Assembly (NCBI RefSeq): GCF_005503355.1
Contig: NZ_SCMK01000007.1
Location: 1-64,000 of the forward strand
Direction: 5' to 3'
Source: Sphingomonas sp. 1F27F7B
GTDB lineage: Bacteria > Pseudomonadota > Alphaproteobacteria > Sphingomonadales > Sphingomonadaceae
Length of the DNA: 64,000 nucleotides
A program made the translations under genes and the position numbers. Positions 16,616 to 25,423 of this stretch are shown piece by piece (the first letter of the stretch is position 1; each line of letters starts with the position of its first letter). Under the pieces are notes generated by a model. The model saw only the letters and a program-made list of their open reading frames with translations. It was not told where the DNA came from and made no database searches.

Positions 16616-18900
16616 CAGAAGGCCTGCCCGATCGAGATGTAGAGCGAAATCTTGGATTCGCCCGGCTTGCGCGCGATCGGTGTGGCCACATCGACGCGGA
16701 TCGGGCCGAAATTGGTATAGAGGCGCCCGCCGATACCCGCGCCGAAGCGGATGTTCTTGCCCGTGGGGTAGATGCCTTCATAGACCTGCCCGGCGTCGAT
16801 GAAGGGCACGATGCCGTAATTGCCGAAGCGATAGCGCGCCTCGATCGCGAATTCATTGAAGCTGCGGCCGCCCACCGGCTTGCCGTCCGGCGAGCGCGGC
16901 CCGAGTTCCTGATAGCCGAAGCCGCGCACCGATCCGCCGCCGCCGGAATAATAGCGCCGCGACGGCGGCAGGTCGTCGCGCGCGATGCCCATGATCGAGC
17001 CGACCCGCGCCCGTCCCGCGATGACGATGCTGCTCGAAACGGGCTGATAATAGGTGCCTTCGAGCATGAAGCGCGCATAGGGCCGCGCCGCGCCGCGCAC
17101 CGAAGTCTCCGGACTGGCATTTGCCTTGATCCGGAAACCGCGCGTGGGATTCAGCAGATTATCCGAGCTGTCATAGCCCAGGAACAACGGCGCCGCCGCG
17201 ATCAGCCAGGTGCCCCGATCGCGCCGGTTGCTGGCATAGTTCCAGCGATCCTCGTTGGCTGCGACCAATTCGGCGCCATAGAAATAGGTCCAGCGTTTCT
17301 GCCAGATCGGAGTCGAATCGCGCAAGAAGCGGAACGAGAGCGTGCCGGTGTAGCTCTCATACGCATCATAGTCCTGATGGTTGAGCGCCGCGGCGATCTG
17401 GAAGGTCTTGTCGCGCTGCCCGGCATTCGAGCGGCGGAAGGTCGTGGTGAGCCCTTGTTCCTGCGTGCCGAGCACGCCCGCGACGATCAGCGCGCCTTCG
17501 GGCGGGAACAGGTTGCGGTGCGTCCAGCTGCCGGTGAGCCGGATGCCCTGGCCAGTGGAATAGCCCAGTTCCGCCGCCAGCGTGCGCGGACGGCCCGGGC
17601 TCTGGCGGACCAGCAAGTCGACCACCTCGGTGCCGTCCGGCCCCGCCTCGCCCGTACGCACGGGTTCGACCGCGACGGTGGAGAACAGGCTGGTCGCGAT
17701 CATCGCCTCGCGCAGGTCGTCGACTGCGCGGACGTCGTAGAGCGCCCCCGGCTTGTAGCGGCGCAGCACCCTAATATGATCCGCATCGAACACCGGCTGG
17801 CGCACGCGGCGTCGGCGCTCCTGGCGCCGCTCGCTGCGGCTCGCACGCGCGCCCTCCCGGGCCCCGGTCCCGCTCGCCACCTCGGTACGAATGTCGCCGA
17901 ACACCGCACGGGGCCCCAGTTCGATCGGCAGCGCATAGTCGCCGATATGGGTTTCCTCGTCGAGCAGGATGTCGCGCTGACCAACCTTGACGAAGGGATA
18001 GCCCTGTTGCGGGAGCCGCAGCGCCACATTTGCCTCCGCACCCTGGACACGCTCGGCCTCGATCGGATCGCCCGGATTGAGATTGAGCTCGCGCAGCACC
18101 AGCCCCGGCGGCACGGTGGGATCGCTCGTCACCTTCACGTCGCCCAGGCGATAGAGCGGTCCGGCATTGGCACTGATCGTCGCGCGCAACGTGCCCGGGG
18201 TCTGCGGATTCTGATCGACCGTCGAAATCGCGGTGGCATCATAATAGCCGCGCGATTGCAGCAGGCGGATCGCCAGGCGTTCGTCCTCCCGCGCGCGCGC
18301 CGCCACCATCGCGGCGTTCGCCGCCCGCCCGCCGCCATTCTCCAACGCCGAGAGTGTCTCGAACTGCCCCGCAAGCCCGACCGCGGAGAGGCCTTCCTCA
18401 TGCGTGGTGTAGCGAATCGTCACCGATTTCTTGTCGGCGACCTTGTCCTCCACCGGCGGCTCGACCTTGAATTCCGCCAAAGGCGGCAGCGGCCTGGCGA
18501 ATTCGGGATCCTCGGCGGGCGCGGCCGCGAAGCTTTGCTCGGCCTGTCGCCGGACCTGTTCCGCGGCCTGGTCCTGGGTGGTCGGCGGCGAGATCGGCGT
18601 GGGAGAAGCGGTGGGTGCCGGCATCGCCTCGAGCGGCGCGTTGAGGTCGCCCTCGATCTTCGGCATCGCCGCCTCGAACTGCGCATCCGGCACGATCGCG
18701 CGCTCGTCGACGGGCGCCGCGACCGTCGTACCGCCCTGTGCCTGCGCGGGCGTGGGACTTGCGGAGGGCGCGGGTGCTGGACCGGAGGGCGGCGCGCCCT
18801 GCCCCGGCTTGGGATCGGAAATCTGCGCATGCGCCAGCCCCGGCACGCATGCCGTGCCAGCGAGCGCCGCCAGCCAAATCCGCTTCACCCCTTTACGCAA
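16615..18900 (-). CDS. tamA: Omp85-family outer membrane protein TamA
   Basis: The 761-aa outer-membrane protein has a signal peptide (about residues 1-25), an unusual Pro/Ala/Ser/Thr-rich segment (about 33-60), POTRA domains (about 170-420) and a C-terminal 16-strand Omp85 barrel. The barrel part carries GGGGSVRGFGYQELGPR, the substrate-specific VRGF motif of TamA and BamA, and ends in FGPIRVDVATPI then ISLYISIGQAF with terminal Phe, the usual barrel signal. It is transcribed just ahead of tamB. It is shorter than BamA and linked to tamB, so TamA is preferred. Confidence 0.9.
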   Translation of the reverse strand: MRKGVKRIWLAALAGTACVPGLAHAQISDPKPGQGAPPSGPAPAPSASPTPAQAQGGTTVAAPVDERAIVPDAQFEAAMPKIEGDLNAPLEAMPAPTASPTPISPPTTQDQAAEQVRRQAEQSFAAAPAEDPEFARPLPPLAEFKVEPPVEDKVADKKSVTIRYTTHEEGLSAVGLAGQFETLSALENGGGRAANAAMVAARAREDERLAIRLLQSRGYYDATAISTVDQNPQTPGTLRATISANAGPLYRLGDVKVTSDPTVPPGLVLRELNLNPGDPIEAERVQGAEANVALRLPQQGYPFVKVGQRDILLDEETHIGDYALPIELGPRAVFGDIRTEVASGTGAREGARASRSERRQERRRRVRQPVFDADHIRVLRRYKPGALYDVRAVDDLREAMIATSLFSTVAVEPVRTGEAGPDGTEVVDLLVRQSPGRPRTLAAELGYSTGQGIRLTGSWTHRNLFPPEGALIVAGVLGTQEQGLTTTFRRSNAGQRDKTFQIAAALNHQDYDAYESYTGTLSFRFLRDSTPIWQKRWTYFYGAELVAANEDRWNYASNRRDRGTWLIAAAPLFLGYDSSDNLLNPTRGFRIKANASPETSVRGAARPYARFMLEGTYYQPVSSSIVIAGRARVGSIMGIARDDLPPSRRYYSGGGGSVRGFGYQELGPRSPDGKPVGGRSFNEFAIEARYRFGNYGIVPFIDAGQVYEGIYPTGKNIRFGAGIGGRLYTNFGPIRVDVATPIARKPGESKISLYISIGQAF

Positions 18901-18955
18901 CTGGCTCCCTTTCGAGCCGTGTTCCTAGCCCGGCCCTCTCGCAAGCGTAACGACC

Positions 18956-18982
18956 CAAATGCGCTTTGGGTCCGCGCATTTG
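18956..18982. terminator. Hairpin downstream of glcB
   Basis: A perfect 9-bp stem, CAAATGCGC with GCGCATTTG around a 9-nt loop, lies just past the malate synthase stop and before tamA, both on the minus strand. No U-rich tail follows, so it may act as an mRNA-stabilising or Rho-assisted end rather than a strong intrinsic terminator. Confidence 0.4.
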
Positions 18983-18998
18983 CGAAAGCCCAAGGATT

Positions 18999-21122
18999 TC
19001 AGCGCGCTATTGCCTTCGCTTCGGCACGAAATCTGTGGAGAAGTGGTTCGGTATAGCCATTGGGCTGATCCAGCCCCTCGAAGATCAGCGTCCGCGCCGC
19101 CTGGAAGGCCAGGCTCGCGGCCTGGTTCTTCGCCATCGGCCGGTAAAGCGGATCGCCCGCATTCTGCGCATCGACCTTCGCCGCCATTCGCCCAAGTGCT
19201 GCATCGATATCGTCGGCGCTGGCGACGCCGTGGAGCAGCCAGTTGGCCATATGCTGCGAGGAGATGCGCAGCGTGGCGCGATCCTCCATCAGGCCGACGT
19301 CATGGATGTCGGGCACCTTGGAACAGCCGACGCCCTGGTCGATCCAGCGCACGACATAGCCGAGGATGCCCTGGGCATTGTTGTCGAGCTCCCGCGCGAC
19401 TTCCTCGGCCTGCCAGTTACGCCCCTCGGCCAGCGGCACGGTGAGCAGCGGCTTCAGACCCGGAATCGCCTCTCCCGCGATTTCCTGCTGCCGCGCGAAC
19501 ACGTCGACCTGGTGATAATGGAGCGCATGCAGCGTCGCCGCGGTCGGGCTCGGCACCCAGGCGGTGTTGGCGCCGCTCAGCGGATGCGCGACCTTCTGCG
19601 CGAGCATGTCCGCCATCCGGTCGGGCGCTGCCCACATCCCCTTGCCGATCTGCGCCTTGCCGGAGAGGCCGCAGGCCAGGCCGATGCGGACGTTGCGGTC
19701 CTCATAGGCCTTGATCCAGTCCGCGCCCTTCATCTCGCCCTTCGGCACCATCGCCCCGGCGCGCATGCTGGTGTGGATCTCGTCGCCGGTGCGATCGAGG
19801 AAGCCGGTGTTGATGAAGACGATCCGGTCGCGCACCGCATGGATGCAGGCGGCGAGGTTGGCCGAAGTGCGCCGCTCCTCGTCCATCACGCCGACCTTGA
19901 TCGTGTGGCGGGGCAGCACGAGCAGATCCTCGACCGCGTCGAACAGCCGGTCGGTGAAGGCGCATTCCTCGGGCCCGTGCATCTTGGGCTTCACGATGTA
20001 GATCGAGCCCGTCCGGCTGTTGCGATACCTGCCCAGCCCGCGCAGGTCGTAGAGCGCGATGGAACTGGTCAGGATCGCATCGAGCACACCCTCGGGCGCC
20101 TCGCTGCCGTCGGCGAGGTGCAGCGCCGGCGTCGTCATCAGGTGCCCGACATTGCGGACGAACAGCAGCGAGCGGCCCGGCAATTCGCCGCGATCGGGAT
20201 CGAGCCTGCGAGTAAGCGTCTTGCCGCCCTTGGCGAAGCTCTCCTCCAGATCACCGCGCATCAGCCCAAGCCAATTGGCATAGGCCGCGACCTTGTCCTC
20301 GGCATCGACCGCCGCGATCGAATCCTCCAGGTCGACGATCGTGGTCAGCGCCGCCTCTAACAGCACATCGGCGATGCCGGCGGGATCGTCGCGGCCGATC
20401 GGGTGATCGCGGTCGATCACGACTTCGATGTGCAGGCCGTTGTGGCGGAAGATCAGCGCGGTCGGCTTGCCGGCATCACCGCGGAAGCCCACCCAGGGAT
20501 CATCGCCCTCCGCATGCCAGTCCGCCTCCAGCGCGACCGTCACTTCACCAAGTGCGAAGCGCGGACGCCCGTTCTCGATGGTGATGCCGGTGACCTCGGA
20601 CCAACTGCGATCGGCAAGCTCAACGGCGCGGTCGAGAAAGGCCTTGGCATAGGCGATCACCTGTGCCCCGCGTTCCGGATCATAGCCGCCAGGCTTCGCC
20701 GCGCCCGGCAGCGCGTCGGTGCCGTAGAGCGCGTCGTACAGGCTGCCCCAGCGCGCATTGGCGGCATTGAGCACGAAGCGCGCGTTGAGCGCAGGCACCA
20801 CCAGCTGCGGCCCGGCCATGGTCGCGATCTCGGCGTCGACGTTGCGGGTACCGATCGCGAACGGCGCGGGCGCGTCGACCAGATAGCCGATCTCGCGCAG
20901 GAAGGCCTCGTCGCCCGAGCGCGCCGGCGCGGCGTCGATCGCCGCCTGGATCGCGTCGCGCTTCGCCAGCAGCGCCCGATTTTCCGGAGCAAACCGCGCG
21001 AAGATCCCCGCCACGCCGGCCCACCATCCCCCAGCCTCGATGTCGAGCCCCGGCAGCACCTGCTCCTCGACGAAGCGCGCGAGCGGCTCGGCGACGGACA
21101 GGCCGGAACGAATGACGGTCAT
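18999..21122 (-). CDS. glcB: Malate synthase G
   Basis: Condenses glyoxylate and acetyl-CoA to malate in the cytoplasm. At 707 aa it has the length of the G isoform rather than the shorter A form. Motifs include [14 protein letters not shown] near 230, [14 protein letters not shown] near 330, the metal-binding and catalytic region around [10 protein letters not shown] near 385, and the C-terminal [19 protein letters not shown] and [10 protein letters not shown] stretches. The ATG follows GGAGGATTC-type purines. No isocitrate lyase gene is in the window. A MarR-family gene lies immediately upstream on the same strand. Confidence 0.95.
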   Translation of the reverse strand: MTVIRSGLSVAEPLARFVEEQVLPGLDIEAGGWWAGVAGIFARFAPENRALLAKRDAIQAAIDAAPARSGDEAFLREIGYLVDAPAPFAIGTRNVDAEIATMAGPQLVVPALNARFVLNAANARWGSLYDALYGTDALPGAAKPGGYDPERGAQVIAYAKAFLDRAVELADRSWSEVTGITIENGRPRFALGEVTVALEADWHAEGDDPWVGFRGDAGKPTALIFRHNGLHIEVVIDRDHPIGRDDPAGIADVLLEAALTTIVDLEDSIAAVDAEDKVAAYANWLGLMRGDLEESFAKGGKTLTRRLDPDRGELPGRSLLFVRNVGHLMTTPALHLADGSEAPEGVLDAILTSSIALYDLRGLGRYRNSRTGSIYIVKPKMHGPEECAFTDRLFDAVEDLLVLPRHTIKVGVMDEERRTSANLAACIHAVRDRIVFINTGFLDRTGDEIHTSMRAGAMVPKGEMKGADWIKAYEDRNVRIGLACGLSGKAQIGKGMWAAPDRMADMLAQKVAHPLSGANTAWVPSPTAATLHALHYHQVDVFARQQEIAGEAIPGLKPLLTVPLAEGRNWQAEEVARELDNNAQGILGYVVRWIDQGVGCSKVPDIHDVGLMEDRATLRISSQHMANWLLHGVASADDIDAALGRMAAKVDAQNAGDPLYRPMAKNQAASLAFQAARTLIFEGLDQPNGYTEPLLHRFRAEAKAIAR

Positions 21123-21195
21123 GAAGAATCCTCCTGCGGCACGGTTCTGCGTTCGCCTGGGGAGGGCATGCCCCGCTTAGGCGATAGCCGGGGCC

Positions 21196-21231
21196 GGGAT
21201 CAAGCCCGGGATCACGCCCAGGATCACGCCC
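21196..21231. repeat. Three tandem 12-bp units
   Basis: GGGATCAAGCCC, GGGATCACGCCC and AGGATCACGCCC follow each other without a gap. The third unit overlaps the marR stop codon region. With only three units this is a minor direct repeat, but repeat-number change would lengthen or shift the regulator's C-terminus. Confidence 0.6.
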
Positions 21232-21673
21232 CGTGCTCCAGATCCTCCACCGCCGCCTCGATCCGGTCGAGCATCCGCCTGAGCTGCAGTCGCTCCTCGC
21301 GGGTGAAGTCGGCAAAGACCCGGCGTTCCAGCTCGATCGCCTTGGGCGCGACTTCCTCGTATAACTCCCAGCCCGCCTTGCTGAGCGTCAGCAGATGCGA
21401 GCGCTGGTCGCCCGGATTGCTCGCCCGGCTGACCAGTCCCCGCTCCGACAGCGCGATCGCGGCGCGGCTCACCGTCACCTTGTCCATGCGCGTGCGGCCG
21501 CATAGGGCCTGCTGGCTCATCGCCCCGCCTTCGGCCAGGATGGTGACCAGGCGCCATTCGGGAATCTTCAAGCCGAAGAGCGCGCGATAGGCGCTCGCCA
21601 CCGCATCCGACACGGCGTTCGAGGCGATCGACAGGCGATAGGGCAGGAAATCGTCGAGCTTCAGGGCCGTCAT
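21224..21673 (-). CDS. MarR family transcriptional regulator
   Basis: The 149-aa winged-helix regulator has the MarR core: helix LDDFLPYRLSIASNAV, then EWRLVTILAEGGAMSQQALCGRTRMDKVTVSRA (DNA-recognition helix region, about 55-87), wing ERGLVSRASNPGDQRSH, and long C-terminal dimerisation helices. MarR proteins bind palindromes as dimers and usually release DNA on binding a small aromatic or acyl ligand. Target and ligand are unknown here. It lies upstream of glcB in the same direction. A palindrome about 75 nt upstream of its start could be its own operator. Confidence 0.87.
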   Translation of the reverse strand: MTALKLDDFLPYRLSIASNAVSDAVASAYRALFGLKIPEWRLVTILAEGGAMSQQALCGRTRMDKVTVSRAAIALSERGLVSRASNPGDQRSHLLTLSKAGWELYEEVAPKAIELERRVFADFTREERLQLRRMLDRIEAAVEDLEHGA

Positions 21674-21677
21674 TCCA

Positions 21678-22097
21678 TCACCCTGCGCAGCAATTCAGCC
21701 TTGCGCAACTGACAACGTTAGACAGTTGCAATTTCTGCAATGATATCGTTATCATTTCGCACTTGCGATATGTCCCGCTGCGATGCACAAAGATCGGGCC
21801 TTTCAGGCATCCTCTCCTAAGACTTTCACGGCCGTCCTTCGGGGCGGCCTTTTTTTTGCCGCTCAATCGAGCGACTCGCCCGCATCCGCGCGCGGATGCG
21901 CGGCGCTTCTGGCCGTCGACATTTTCCATCGCCGCTGCCTTGGCAGGATCGAACAGGAAGGAAAAGGCGACGCCCAATGCCAGCGCCACGCCGCCCATCT
22001 TCCCCTTGCCGCCTGCCGTGCGCATCCAGCGCAACAGCCAGGGCATAGTCGCGAGAAACGCCATGCCCAGCCCCAGCGCAACGAGCCACTCGATCAT
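21678..22097 (-). CDS. Small membrane protein, 3-prime end uncertain
   Basis: The N-terminal 65 residues look real: a hydrophobic helix (MIEWLVALGLGMAFLATMPWLL), a basic Gly/Lys loop, then a second hydrophobic stretch (GGVALALGVAFSFLFDPAKA). After that the 139-aa frame turns into a basic, cysteine-bearing tail that crosses the antisense of the small RNA and terminator. A +1 shift near 21915 would instead give the short acidic ending RADAGESLD with a stop at 21863, just before the terminator. The gene may therefore be frameshifted, or simply shorter in other strains. Unknown function. Confidence 0.45.
   Translation of the reverse strand: MIEWLVALGLGMAFLATMPWLLRWMRTAGGKGKMGGVALALGVAFSFLFDPAKAAAMENVDGQKRRASARGCGRVARLSGKKKAAPKDGRESLRRGCLKGPIFVHRSGTYRKCEMITISLQKLQLSNVVSCARLNCCAG
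21739..21756. promoter_or_regulatory. 18-bp palindromic box AATGATA-N4-TATCATT
   Basis: Seven-bp perfect arms, AATGATA and TATCATT, flank TCGT. The right arm overlaps a -10-like TATCAT (21750-21755), which lies 18 nt after a TTGCAA (21726-21731). The sequence is AT-rich against the GC-rich background and resembles Fur-type or MarR-type operators. It could regulate the candidate small RNA on the plus strand, the MarR gene on the minus strand, or both. Confidence 0.5.
21762..21857 (+). ncRNA. Candidate trans-acting small RNA, about 95 nt
   Basis: On the plus strand a plausible promoter (TTGCAA, 18-nt spacer, TATCAT) is followed by about 70 nt and then a strong intrinsic terminator. No reading frame fits the space. 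Upstream of the terminator is the C/U-rich stretch CATCCTCTCCTAAG, which could stay single-stranded and pair with ribosome-binding sites. The operator-like palindrome over the -10 suggests regulated expression. The start is estimated from the promoter and may be off by a few bases. The minus strand here is the 3-prime part of a poorly supported small reading frame. Confidence 0.5.
21830..21857 (+). terminator. Strong Rho-independent terminator
   Basis: Stem GGCCGTCC with GGGCGGCC (one G-U pair) around a TTCG tetraloop is followed directly by eight T residues. On the plus strand this is a textbook intrinsic terminator, yet no plus-strand protein gene precedes it, which is why a small RNA is proposed. 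Confidence 0.85.
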
Positions 22098-22100
22098 CCG

Positions 22101-23516
22101 CTAGCCCTTCATCTGCCGCTTGATCGTCGCCTGGGTCGCCTTGCCATAAGGCGGCTTCATGCCCGCCAGCTTGGCGACGTCGATTCGCGGCTGGCTGTAC
22201 ACGGCCTTGGCGTGGCTGAACGTCCTGAAGCCGATCTCGCCATGATAGGCGCCCATGCCCGAAGGGCCGATGCCGCCGAAGGGCAGTTCCTCCTGGCTCA
22301 CATGGAAGATCACGTCGTTCACCGTCACTCCGCCGGAGACCGTCCGGTCGAGCAGCCGGCCCTGCTCGGCGCGGTCCCTCCCGAAATAATAGAGCGCCAG
22401 CGGCCGGTCGCGTCGGTTCACTTCGCCGATGGCGTCCTCGATGCGCGCATAGCTGCGCACCGGCAGCACCGGCCCGAAGATCTCCTCCTGCATCACCGTC
22501 ATGTCGTCGGTCGGGTTGCGGATGATATGCAGCGGCAGCTTGCGAGCATTGGAGGCGGAGAAATCCTCGTTCGCGGGGTTCACCGCGATCACCTCGGCCC
22601 CCTTGGCCCGGGCATCCTCGATCCAGCCGGTGAGGCGCCGATAGTGCCGGTCGTTGATCACCGCAGTATAGTCCGGATTCGACAGCAAGGTGGGATACAT
22701 GCGCGAGGCGGCCGCGATCAGGCCGTCCACCACTGCGGCTTCCTTCTCCTCGGGCACCAGCATGTAGTCGGGCGCGAGGCAGATCTGCCCGGCATTGAGC
22801 ATCTTGCCCAGCGCCACGCGCTCCGCCGCCTGCGCGATGTCGGCCGAGCGGCCCATCACCACCGGCGACTTGCCGCCCAGCTCCAGCGTCACCGGCACGA
22901 GATTGTCGGCGGCGGCGTGCAGGATGTGCTTCGCGATGCCCGTGGCGCCGGTGAACAGCAGATGGTCGAAGGGCAGCTCGGCGAACGCCTTGCCCGCCTC
23001 CGGCCCGCCGGTGACGAAGGCCAGCTCGCCGGGGTCGAAATAGCGCTCCGCCAGCTCCGCCATCAGCGCCGAGACCAGGGGCGTGTATTCGCTGGTCTTC
23101 ACCATCGCCCGGTTGCCTGCCGCGAACACGCCGGCGAGCGGGCTCATCACCAGCTGCACCGGGAAATTCCACGGCGCGATGATCCCCACCACACCCTTGG
23201 GCTGATATTCGACATGTCCGCGCCCGCCGAGCAGCCCGAGCGGGAACAGGACCGGCTTGCGCGCCGGCCTGGACCAGCGCACGAAATGCTTCAGCGCGTG
23301 CTTGAGCGGCCCCACCGATGCGGCGATGTCGGTGATCATCGACTGGTCGCGGCTGCGATGGCCGAAATCCTCGCTCAGCGCGTCGCACAGCGAGTCGGCA
23401 TTGTCGGCGATCATCGCGATCGCGCGCTTCAGCCGGTCGCGGCGCGCATCGAGCGATACCGGCAACTCGGCCATGAAGGCGGCGCGCTGGGCGTCGAGCA
23501 GGTCGCGCATGCTCAT
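22101..23516 (-). CDS. calB: Coniferyl aldehyde dehydrogenase
   Basis: NAD-dependent aldehyde dehydrogenase of the coniferyl-aldehyde group, which oxidises coniferyl aldehyde to ferulate in lignin-aromatic breakdown. The 471-aa protein has the cofactor fold with PWNFPVQLV near 115, Glu212 in LELGGKSP (general base) and catalytic Cys246 in NAGQICLAPDY. The CLAPDY context and the short length match the class 3-like CalB group rather than betaine or succinate semialdehyde enzymes. The exact aldehyde is inferred from similarity of pattern. Its stop overlaps by 4 bp the start region of the upstream SIMPL gene's frame, suggesting one transcript. Confidence 0.82.
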   Translation of the reverse strand: MSMRDLLDAQRAAFMAELPVSLDARRDRLKRAIAMIADNADSLCDALSEDFGHRSRDQSMITDIAASVGPLKHALKHFVRWSRPARKPVLFPLGLLGGRGHVEYQPKGVVGIIAPWNFPVQLVMSPLAGVFAAGNRAMVKTSEYTPLVSALMAELAERYFDPGELAFVTGGPEAGKAFAELPFDHLLFTGATGIAKHILHAAADNLVPVTLELGGKSPVVMGRSADIAQAAERVALGKMLNAGQICLAPDYMLVPEEKEAAVVDGLIAAASRMYPTLLSNPDYTAVINDRHYRRLTGWIEDARAKGAEVIAVNPANEDFSASNARKLPLHIIRNPTDDMTVMQEEIFGPVLPVRSYARIEDAIGEVNRRDRPLALYYFGRDRAEQGRLLDRTVSGGVTVNDVIFHVSQEELPFGGIGPSGMGAYHGEIGFRTFSHAKAVYSQPRIDVAKLAGMKPPYGKATQATIKRQMKG

Positions 23517-24274
23517 CGCGCGATCTCGTAGACCAGGACCAGCCGCGCCGTGGTCGTGATCGCCTGTGGAGTGATTTCCACCGCCACCGGCTCGCGCATG
23601 CGGGCCTCCCTCTGTGAGCCGCTTGCGGCAAGTCCCTGCAACTGATCGGCCATGGCATAGCCGCCATTCTGATCGCTCACCCGCACCAGCCGGCCAAGCT
23701 TCGCGCCCGACGCAGCCGCGATCGCCTGTGCCTGCTCCTGTCCATTCGCCACCGCGGCCGCCATCGCACGCTGCTGTGCCGCGCGCGGATCGGCGGTACG
23801 GAACCTCGAAAGACGCACCTCGCTGGCGCCCGCCCTGCTCGCCAGCCCCGAAAGCGTGCCCGCGAGCGCGACGGGGCTCACGTCAACCGATGCCTCCATC
23901 ATCGCGACATAGCCCAGGACCGCGCATGCTCCGGTGGAAAGGCGCGGCGTGTCTTCATCCTCGCTCGCGCCGCGGCAGTCGCGCCCGCGCACCTCATTGA
24001 TCCCGACATCTCCGGTCTCGAGGCGGAACTTGGCCTCGGCCAGCGCCCCCATGTCGCGAGCCACCGCTTCTTTGCGCGCGACCAGGGCGCGCAGCGCATC
24101 ATCCGATCCCTTGCCCTCGCCGCGCAGCTTGAAGGAGATATGGGCAATGGTCGGCGCCTCCTCCACCGTGCCGACGCCCAGCACCTGGATCGTCGCGTCG
24201 GCCGACTTGTCCTGCGCCATCGCCCCATTCGCCGCGAGCAGCCCCAGGAGCGCACCCAGCATCATGTTCCGCAT
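23513..24274 (-). CDS. SIMPL (DUF541) domain periplasmic protein
   Basis: The 253-aa protein has a signal peptide (MRNMMLGALLGLLAANGAMA) and a SIMPL/DUF541 domain. The domain begins IQVLGVGTVEEAPTIAHISFKLRGEG and contains the usual alternating strand and long helix pattern, with the late GQEQAQAIAAASGAKLGRLVRVSD segment. SIMPL proteins are periplasmic or outer-membrane associated; one is implicated in oxidative-stress resistance and another in signalling, but function is not settled. It overlaps the coniferyl aldehyde dehydrogenase start by 4 bp. Confidence 0.85.
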   Translation of the reverse strand: MRNMMLGALLGLLAANGAMAQDKSADATIQVLGVGTVEEAPTIAHISFKLRGEGKGSDDALRALVARKEAVARDMGALAEAKFRLETGDVGINEVRGRDCRGASEDEDTPRLSTGACAVLGYVAMMEASVDVSPVALAGTLSGLASRAGASEVRLSRFRTADPRAAQQRAMAAAVANGQEQAQAIAAASGAKLGRLVRVSDQNGGYAMADQLQGLAASGSQREARMREPVAVEITPQAITTTARLVLVYEIAR

Positions 24275-24304
24275 CGCTCTCTCCCCGCCTGTTTGGACAC
24301 GAGC

Positions 24305-25072
24305 CTAACCCGGCATCGGTCCGATCGCCAAGCCAAGCCATACCGCGAAGGCAGCCGCCGCCAGCATCACGCCGAAGGGCAGCCGATCGGTCGCCGTCAC
24401 CTGCCTGCCGCCGAGCATCAGCCCCAATACCCCGGCCAGCCCGATCAGGCAGGCGGCGAGCAGCACCAGCGGCAGCGCCTGCCAGCCCAGCCACAAGCCG
24501 ATTCCGCCGAACAATTTTGGGTCGCCCCCGCCCAGCCCCTGCCGCCCGCGCAGCCGGCGATATCCCCAGGCGACCAGCCACAGCACGCCGAACCCGGCCG
24601 CGCCGCCGATCAGCCGATCGCCGATCGGCGGATCGAGACCTGCCAGCCCCGTCGCCAATCCCGCCGCCGCGAGCAGCCCGGTCAGCGCATTGGGCAGCCA
24701 CAGCGCCGCCACGTCGAGCGCCGCCAGCGTCAGCAACAGCCAGCCGAAGACCGCGCCCGCCGCCCCGGCGGGATCGGGCGAGGCGATCGCCGCCGCCACG
24801 CCGATCGCGCCGCCCAGCAATTCGGTCAGCACATGACTCACCCCGATCGGCGCACCGCAGCCCCGGCAGCGGCCGCGCTGGAAAAGGTAGCTCATCACCG
24901 GCACCAGTTCGCCCGCGCGCAGCCCCTTGCCGCAACTGTCGCATTCGGATCGACCGCGGCTGATCGCCCGCCCCGCGGGCCAGCGGATGGCCAGCGTCGC
25001 GATGAAGCTGCCGAAGACGAGCCCCAGCACGCCGAGCAGCACCGCCCAGCCCCAGACCGGATCAATCGTCAT
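24305..25072 (-). CDS. Prepilin leader peptidase/N-methyltransferase (A24 family)
   Basis: Inner-membrane aspartic protease of the GspO/PilD family that cuts and methylates type IV pilin-like proteins. The 255 aa have an N-terminal cytoplasmic zinc module with two C-x2-C pairs (ECDSCGKG and RGRCRGCG), as in bifunctional enzymes, followed by about seven membrane segments. The two catalytic aspartates are expected in LAALDVAALWLPN and GGGDPKLFGG. No pilin or secretion genes are in this window, so its substrates must lie elsewhere. Confidence 0.88.
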   Translation of the reverse strand: MTIDPVWGWAVLLGVLGLVFGSFIATLAIRWPAGRAISRGRSECDSCGKGLRAGELVPVMSYLFQRGRCRGCGAPIGVSHVLTELLGGAIGVAAAIASPDPAGAAGAVFGWLLLTLAALDVAALWLPNALTGLLAAAGLATGLAGLDPPIGDRLIGGAAGFGVLWLVAWGYRRLRGRQGLGGGDPKLFGGIGLWLGWQALPLVLLAACLIGLAGVLGLMLGGRQVTATDRLPFGVMLAAAAFAVWLGLAIGPMPG

Positions 25073-25075
25073 GCG

Positions 25076-25276
25076 TCAGCATTCCCCGGGACGCTTCTTC
25101 CTGCAGATGAGATAGCGATAGATACCGGAGCAGTTGATCCCGAACAGCACCAGATTCCGCGCCCGGAGCGGCGCATCCTTCGAGAGCAGCGCGCCGACGA
25201 CCCCGGCGATGCTCGAAGCGGCGAACAGCGCGAAGCTCCAGCCGGGGGTGCTCCGCGTGAAATCGGGCGACACCAT
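25076..25276 (-). CDS. Small membrane protein, probably truncated by a nonsense codon
   Basis: The 66-aa frame has a hydrophobic helix (WSFALFAASSIAGVVGALL) and a basic Cys-containing tail (LICRKKRPGEC). Upstream in the same frame lie an in-frame TGA (25310-25312) and, eight codons earlier, an ATG at 25336 reading MNPIEIPG. If the TGA were TGG, the product would be a continuous 86-residue protein beginning at 25336. The gene is therefore either shortened to this internal ATG or a recent pseudogene. It lies just upstream of the prepilin peptidase gene on the same strand. Confidence 0.45.
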   Translation of the reverse strand: MVSPDFTRSTPGWSFALFAASSIAGVVGALLSKDAPLRARNLVLFGINCSGIYRYLICRKKRPGEC

Positions 25277-25423
25277 GAACGCAGCGGCGATCCCGCCGAT
25301 CGAGGCATGTCATCCGGGAATCTCGATCGGGTTCATGGCCAGCCCTGTCATGCCGGGGCGCGCGGCTTTTGCAAACCGTCGCGCGCGATACTAGATGCGC
25401 CCCAACCAACGAGAGGATCCAAT

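Noticed and set aside
24140..25423. Long upstream extension of the thiolase frame
   Set aside because: The extension is antisense of the SIMPL and prepilin peptidase genes; thiolase homology begins at 25424 and a ribosome-binding site precedes that ATG.
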